Under the pieces are notes generated by a model. That model did no database searches and was not told where the DNA came from. It worked only from the letters and a program-made list of their open reading frames with translations. Of a DNA stretch of 64,000 nt, positions 61,879 to 64,000 are shown one piece after another (within the stretch, counting starts at the first letter, position 1; each line of letters begins with the position of its first letter). The DNA is from Microbulbifer rhizosphaerae (lineage in GTDB: Bacteria > Pseudomonadota > Gammaproteobacteria > Pseudomonadales > Cellvibrionaceae), in assembly GCF_014191725.1 (NCBI RefSeq), contig NZ_JACHWZ010000015.1, positions 1-64,000 of the forward strand, read 5' to 3'. The translations under genes and the position numbers were made by a program.

Positions 61879-62589
61879 TCAGGAAAGCATCGATTCGAGA
61901 AAGTCAAACATATCGGAACTCTCGTCCACCAGTTCGCCGCTGCCGAATTCCGCATTCCAATCCAGCAGGATTCGCGCCAGGGCGCGGGCCTGGTCCGCGA
62001 GCGCCAGCAGTTCCTCGCGGCAGTTCTTCGGCCCGGTGTACAGTTTCAGTTTGCGGTGGCTGTCCGCCAGTTGGTGAGCGGGGTATTTGGAACGATAGAC
62101 TTCCAGCTTCCAGCGCAGGGAATGCACCATATTGCGGTAGAACACCAGTTTGGTGGGCAGCTGCAGCAGGGAGAAATCCTCCAGGTCGCCGAACAGGGTG
62201 CAGTCCACTGCCAGAACCTGGGTATCGCGGCTGGCCGGCGCCGCCACGACAGTGGCACTGCGCGGCTCCGCCAGCAGCATGGACAGATCGCCGAACACCT
62301 CGCCGGGGCGGATCACCGCCAGCGGGCGTTCCGCCGCGTCGATTTTCCCCGTCGCCGCGCTCTCGACGTGTACCTGCAGTTCGCCGCGCAACAGGAAGTA
62401 CACCCACTGGTCCACGTCACCCGCGTTCAATAATTGCTCACCCGCCTGCAGGCTCACAAGCTGGGAACGCTTGAGCAACACGTCGTACTGCCATTCGCTG
62501 GTGGCGCGGATATCGCGAAACAGGTGAATGACATTGAGCAGGCGGTCCACGGCGTCCCGCGGATAATCACCAAGTGGTTTACTTTCCAT
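61879..62589 (-). CDS. Cyclic-nucleotide-binding domain protein
   Basis: A 236-residue cytoplasmic protein with one cNMP-binding domain about 28-155. The order LQAGEQLLNAGDVDQWVYFLLRGELQV, then RPGEVFGDLSMLLAEPRSATVVA matches the phosphate-binding cassette (GE plus RSA). The rest is helical and has no HTH, so it is a sensor module without DNA-binding domain rather than a CRP regulator. Partner unknown. Single gene. Confidence 0.85.
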   Translation of the reverse strand: MESKPLGDYPRDAVDRLLNVIHLFRDIRATSEWQYDVLLKRSQLVSLQAGEQLLNAGDVDQWVYFLLRGELQVHVESAATGKIDAAERPLAVIRPGEVFGDLSMLLAEPRSATVVAAPASRDTQVLAVDCTLFGDLEDFSLLQLPTKLVFYRNMVHSLRWKLEVYRSKYPAHQLADSHRKLKLYTGPKNCREELLALADQARALARILLDWNAEFGSGELVDESSDMFDFLESMLS

Positions 62590-62895
62590 CCGTCACTGAT
62601 TACATATTGATTGAAAAAAATTATATTGGGGCAACAGGCCCAGCGCATTCTATCGGCGGGATGACCGCTGTCTCCCCCGCAAATCGCCAAATTTGAGAAA
62701 ACGGGACATTCTACCCATTTCGGGCTTGAACTCCATTGCAGTTGCAGTAGAGTTAGGCTGAGTCCAGATTAATTTGGTCAATAGTGCTACCTGGTAGCCT
62801 ATTTTTTAATCTGGCCGGCGCGCCTCGGGGGAGGGGGCGCCAAAACTCTTATCCGCCGGAAACTTCCCGTCCGGAAAAACAGACGCCGAAAAACA
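62590..62895. other. Divergent promoter region
   Basis: No gene or strong hairpin. It must hold promoters for the cNMP-binding gene and the TonB-like gene. Confidence 0.4.
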
Positions 62896-64000
62896 ATGAA
62901 ACCGACAACACTCTTCACCGCCCTGTTGGTGTTTGCCGCGGCGCTATCCGCCAAAGCTGCACCACTGTTGAACGGTCTCGCTCTGGAGCAACAGTTCAAC
63001 AAAGACCGCTATATCGCCGCAGTCTACTCTGAAACCCTGGCCACCAGCGCCGGCACACTGCTGGACAACAATACACCCCGCCGCCTGGAAGTGCGCATTC
63101 TGGCCGACAGTCTCTCCGCGCGCAGCTTCCGCAACCAGTGGATGGAGGGTATCGCGATCAACAACCAAGGGAATATCCTGAGCGGCCAGGCGGAGAACAT
63201 GGTGACCTTCGCCAACCTCTTCTCCGGCCGCCTGAAAAAGGGCGACCGGCTCAGCGTGGCCTTCGCCGCGGACAGCGGCACCACCAGCGTAGCCCTGAAC
63301 GGCCTGCCCCTCGGCAAGGTCGAGGACCGCGCCTTCTTCAACACCCTGCTGCGGGCCTGGATCGGGCCGGTGCCCCCCTCCTCTGATTTTCGCGAAGGCC
63401 TGCTGGCCGAGGGGCAGGTCTCCTCGTCGCTGCTCGGCCGCTACGAACTGCTCGAACCCAGTGCGGAGCGGATCGCGCAGCTGACCGAACAGCTGGGCGC
63501 GCGGGAGGCCGAAGCAACAGAGGCGGCAGCTGAGGGACAGCAAGTGGCCGCAGCCAAAACCGCGGCGGCCGTGCCTGCAGCGAAGAAACCGGCGCTGGCC
63601 CCCGATATTCCTCCGCCCACCCTCGCCTCCGTGGGCGGAAAACCGCAGGCAGTGGCCAAAGCCGCGTCCCAGCTCCCCAAGCCACAAGCAGCTGCCAAGC
63701 GCCGCCCCCCGGCTCCGGAAGAAGAGGAACTGGAAGAGGAGGAAGAGGAAGCTCCGCTCACCGCCGACATTATCCTCGCCCGCCAGCTCTACCATTCCAT
63801 GCTGCTGCGCCACACCTTCAAGAACACCCGCTATCCCCAGCGCGCCCAGCAGCGCGGGCAGGAAGGCAGCGTGCGGCTGAACGTGGTCATCGACGCCCAG
63901 GGACAGGTAAAGGATATCCAGACGGTACAGGAATCCCGCTACTCCAGCCTCAACCGCGAGGCCCGCGAGGCCATCGAGCGCTCCAGCCCCTACCCGAAGG
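62896..64000 (+). CDS. Chalcone isomerase-like/TonB C-terminal fusion, partial at the window end
   Basis: The reading frame is open to the window edge (about 368 codons). Signal peptide 1-22, then a chalcone isomerase-like (Chalcone_3) domain about 25-185 (NKDRYIAAVYSETL, then VALNGLPLGKVEDRAFFNTLLRAWIG). A variable Ala/Pro/Glu-rich linker with an acidic run follows about 200-290, then the start of a TonB C-terminal domain (GQEGSVRLNVVIDAQGQVKDIQ) about 310 onward. An alternative reading would be a separate TonB protein, but there is no stop between them. A second TonB-like C-terminus occurs in the gene at 6297. Confidence 0.8.
   Translation, partial: MKPTTLFTALLVFAAALSAKAAPLLNGLALEQQFNKDRYIAAVYSETLATSAGTLLDNNTPRRLEVRILADSLSARSFRNQWMEGIAINNQGNILSGQAENMVTFANLFSGRLKKGDRLSVAFAADSGTTSVALNGLPLGKVEDRAFFNTLLRAWIGPVPPSSDFREGLLAEGQVSSSLLGRYELLEPSAERIAQLTEQLGAREAEATEAAAEGQQVAAAKTAAAVPAAKKPALAPDIPPPTLASVGGKPQAVAKAASQLPKPQAAAKRRPPAPEEEELEEEEEEAPLTADIILARQLYHSMLLRHTFKNTRYPQRAQQRGQEGSVRLNVVIDAQGQVKDIQTVQESRYSSLNREAREAIERSSPYPK

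Overview
The window is most likely chromosomal DNA from a marine, polysaccharide-degrading gammaproteobacterium of the Microbulbifer/Cellvibrionales type. The basis is high GC content, many lipoproteins and TonB-dependent receptors, a polyserine lipoprotein, Pseudomonas-like TGTAGGAGCGG intergenic palindromes and the overall gene content. The genus is an inference. No rRNA, tRNA, CRISPR array, phage gene or intact transposase is visible.

Layout. 1-5.7 kb: a GC homopolymer tract, a coupled beta-helix lipoprotein/diheme cytochrome c pair, a small exported protein, a Yip1-like membrane protein and a branched-chain aminotransferase. 6.3-19 kb: ten co-directional genes that look like one undescribed cell-envelope machine. 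They encode a TPR/TonB-like protein, a polyserine lipoprotein, a second lipoprotein, a TPR membrane protein, a PEGA-SUMF1 fusion, a 69-residue exported peptide, a MotA/TolQ/ExbB-type channel, an ASKHA/Hsp70-like protein and two membrane-anchored coiled-coil VWA proteins. Both VWA proteins have an ExbD/MotB-like N-terminal segment. 19-22 kb: a hairpin-rich leader with GGA loops resembling CsrA/RsmA sites, then two lipoproteins and an M48 metalloprotease lipoprotein. 22.3-25.4 kb: a GntP-type permease, a periplasmic glycerophosphodiesterase and a frameshifted remnant of lipA (lipoyl synthase).

25.4-47.1 kb is a fructan utilisation locus: two TonB receptors, a lipoprotein with three tandem cysteine-rich modules (possible surface glycan binder), three GH32 enzymes, a fructokinase, a LacI-family regulator, a sugar MFS permease and glucose-6-phosphate isomerase. 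Four promoter regions carry a TGTCTATCGTTAGACA-like operator. At three of them the operator abuts the -10 box, which allows the regulon to be reconstructed from sequence. The implied route is: polymer binding and cleavage outside, TonB import, periplasmic and cytoplasmic GH32 cleavage, MFS uptake, phosphorylation to fructose-6-phosphate, and isomerisation by Pgi.

47.3-64 kb is mostly housekeeping and accessory: enoyl-CoA hydratase, a DDAH/amidinotransferase-like enzyme, an M20 carbamoylase-type hydrolase, tryptophan 2,3-dioxygenase, an orphan ExbD/TolR, methylglyoxal synthase, a metallophosphoesterase, a redoxin-like membrane protein, an AlgP/histone H1-like AT-hook protein, a glycerate kinase-like protein, an RND efflux pair, a cyclic-nucleotide-binding protein and the start of a chalcone isomerase-like/TonB fusion that runs off the end.

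Repeats are conspicuous: seven clear REP-like palindromes, four CCCTCTCCC-type hairpins (two beside homopolymer tracts) and one 161-bp ERIC/MITE-like palindrome.
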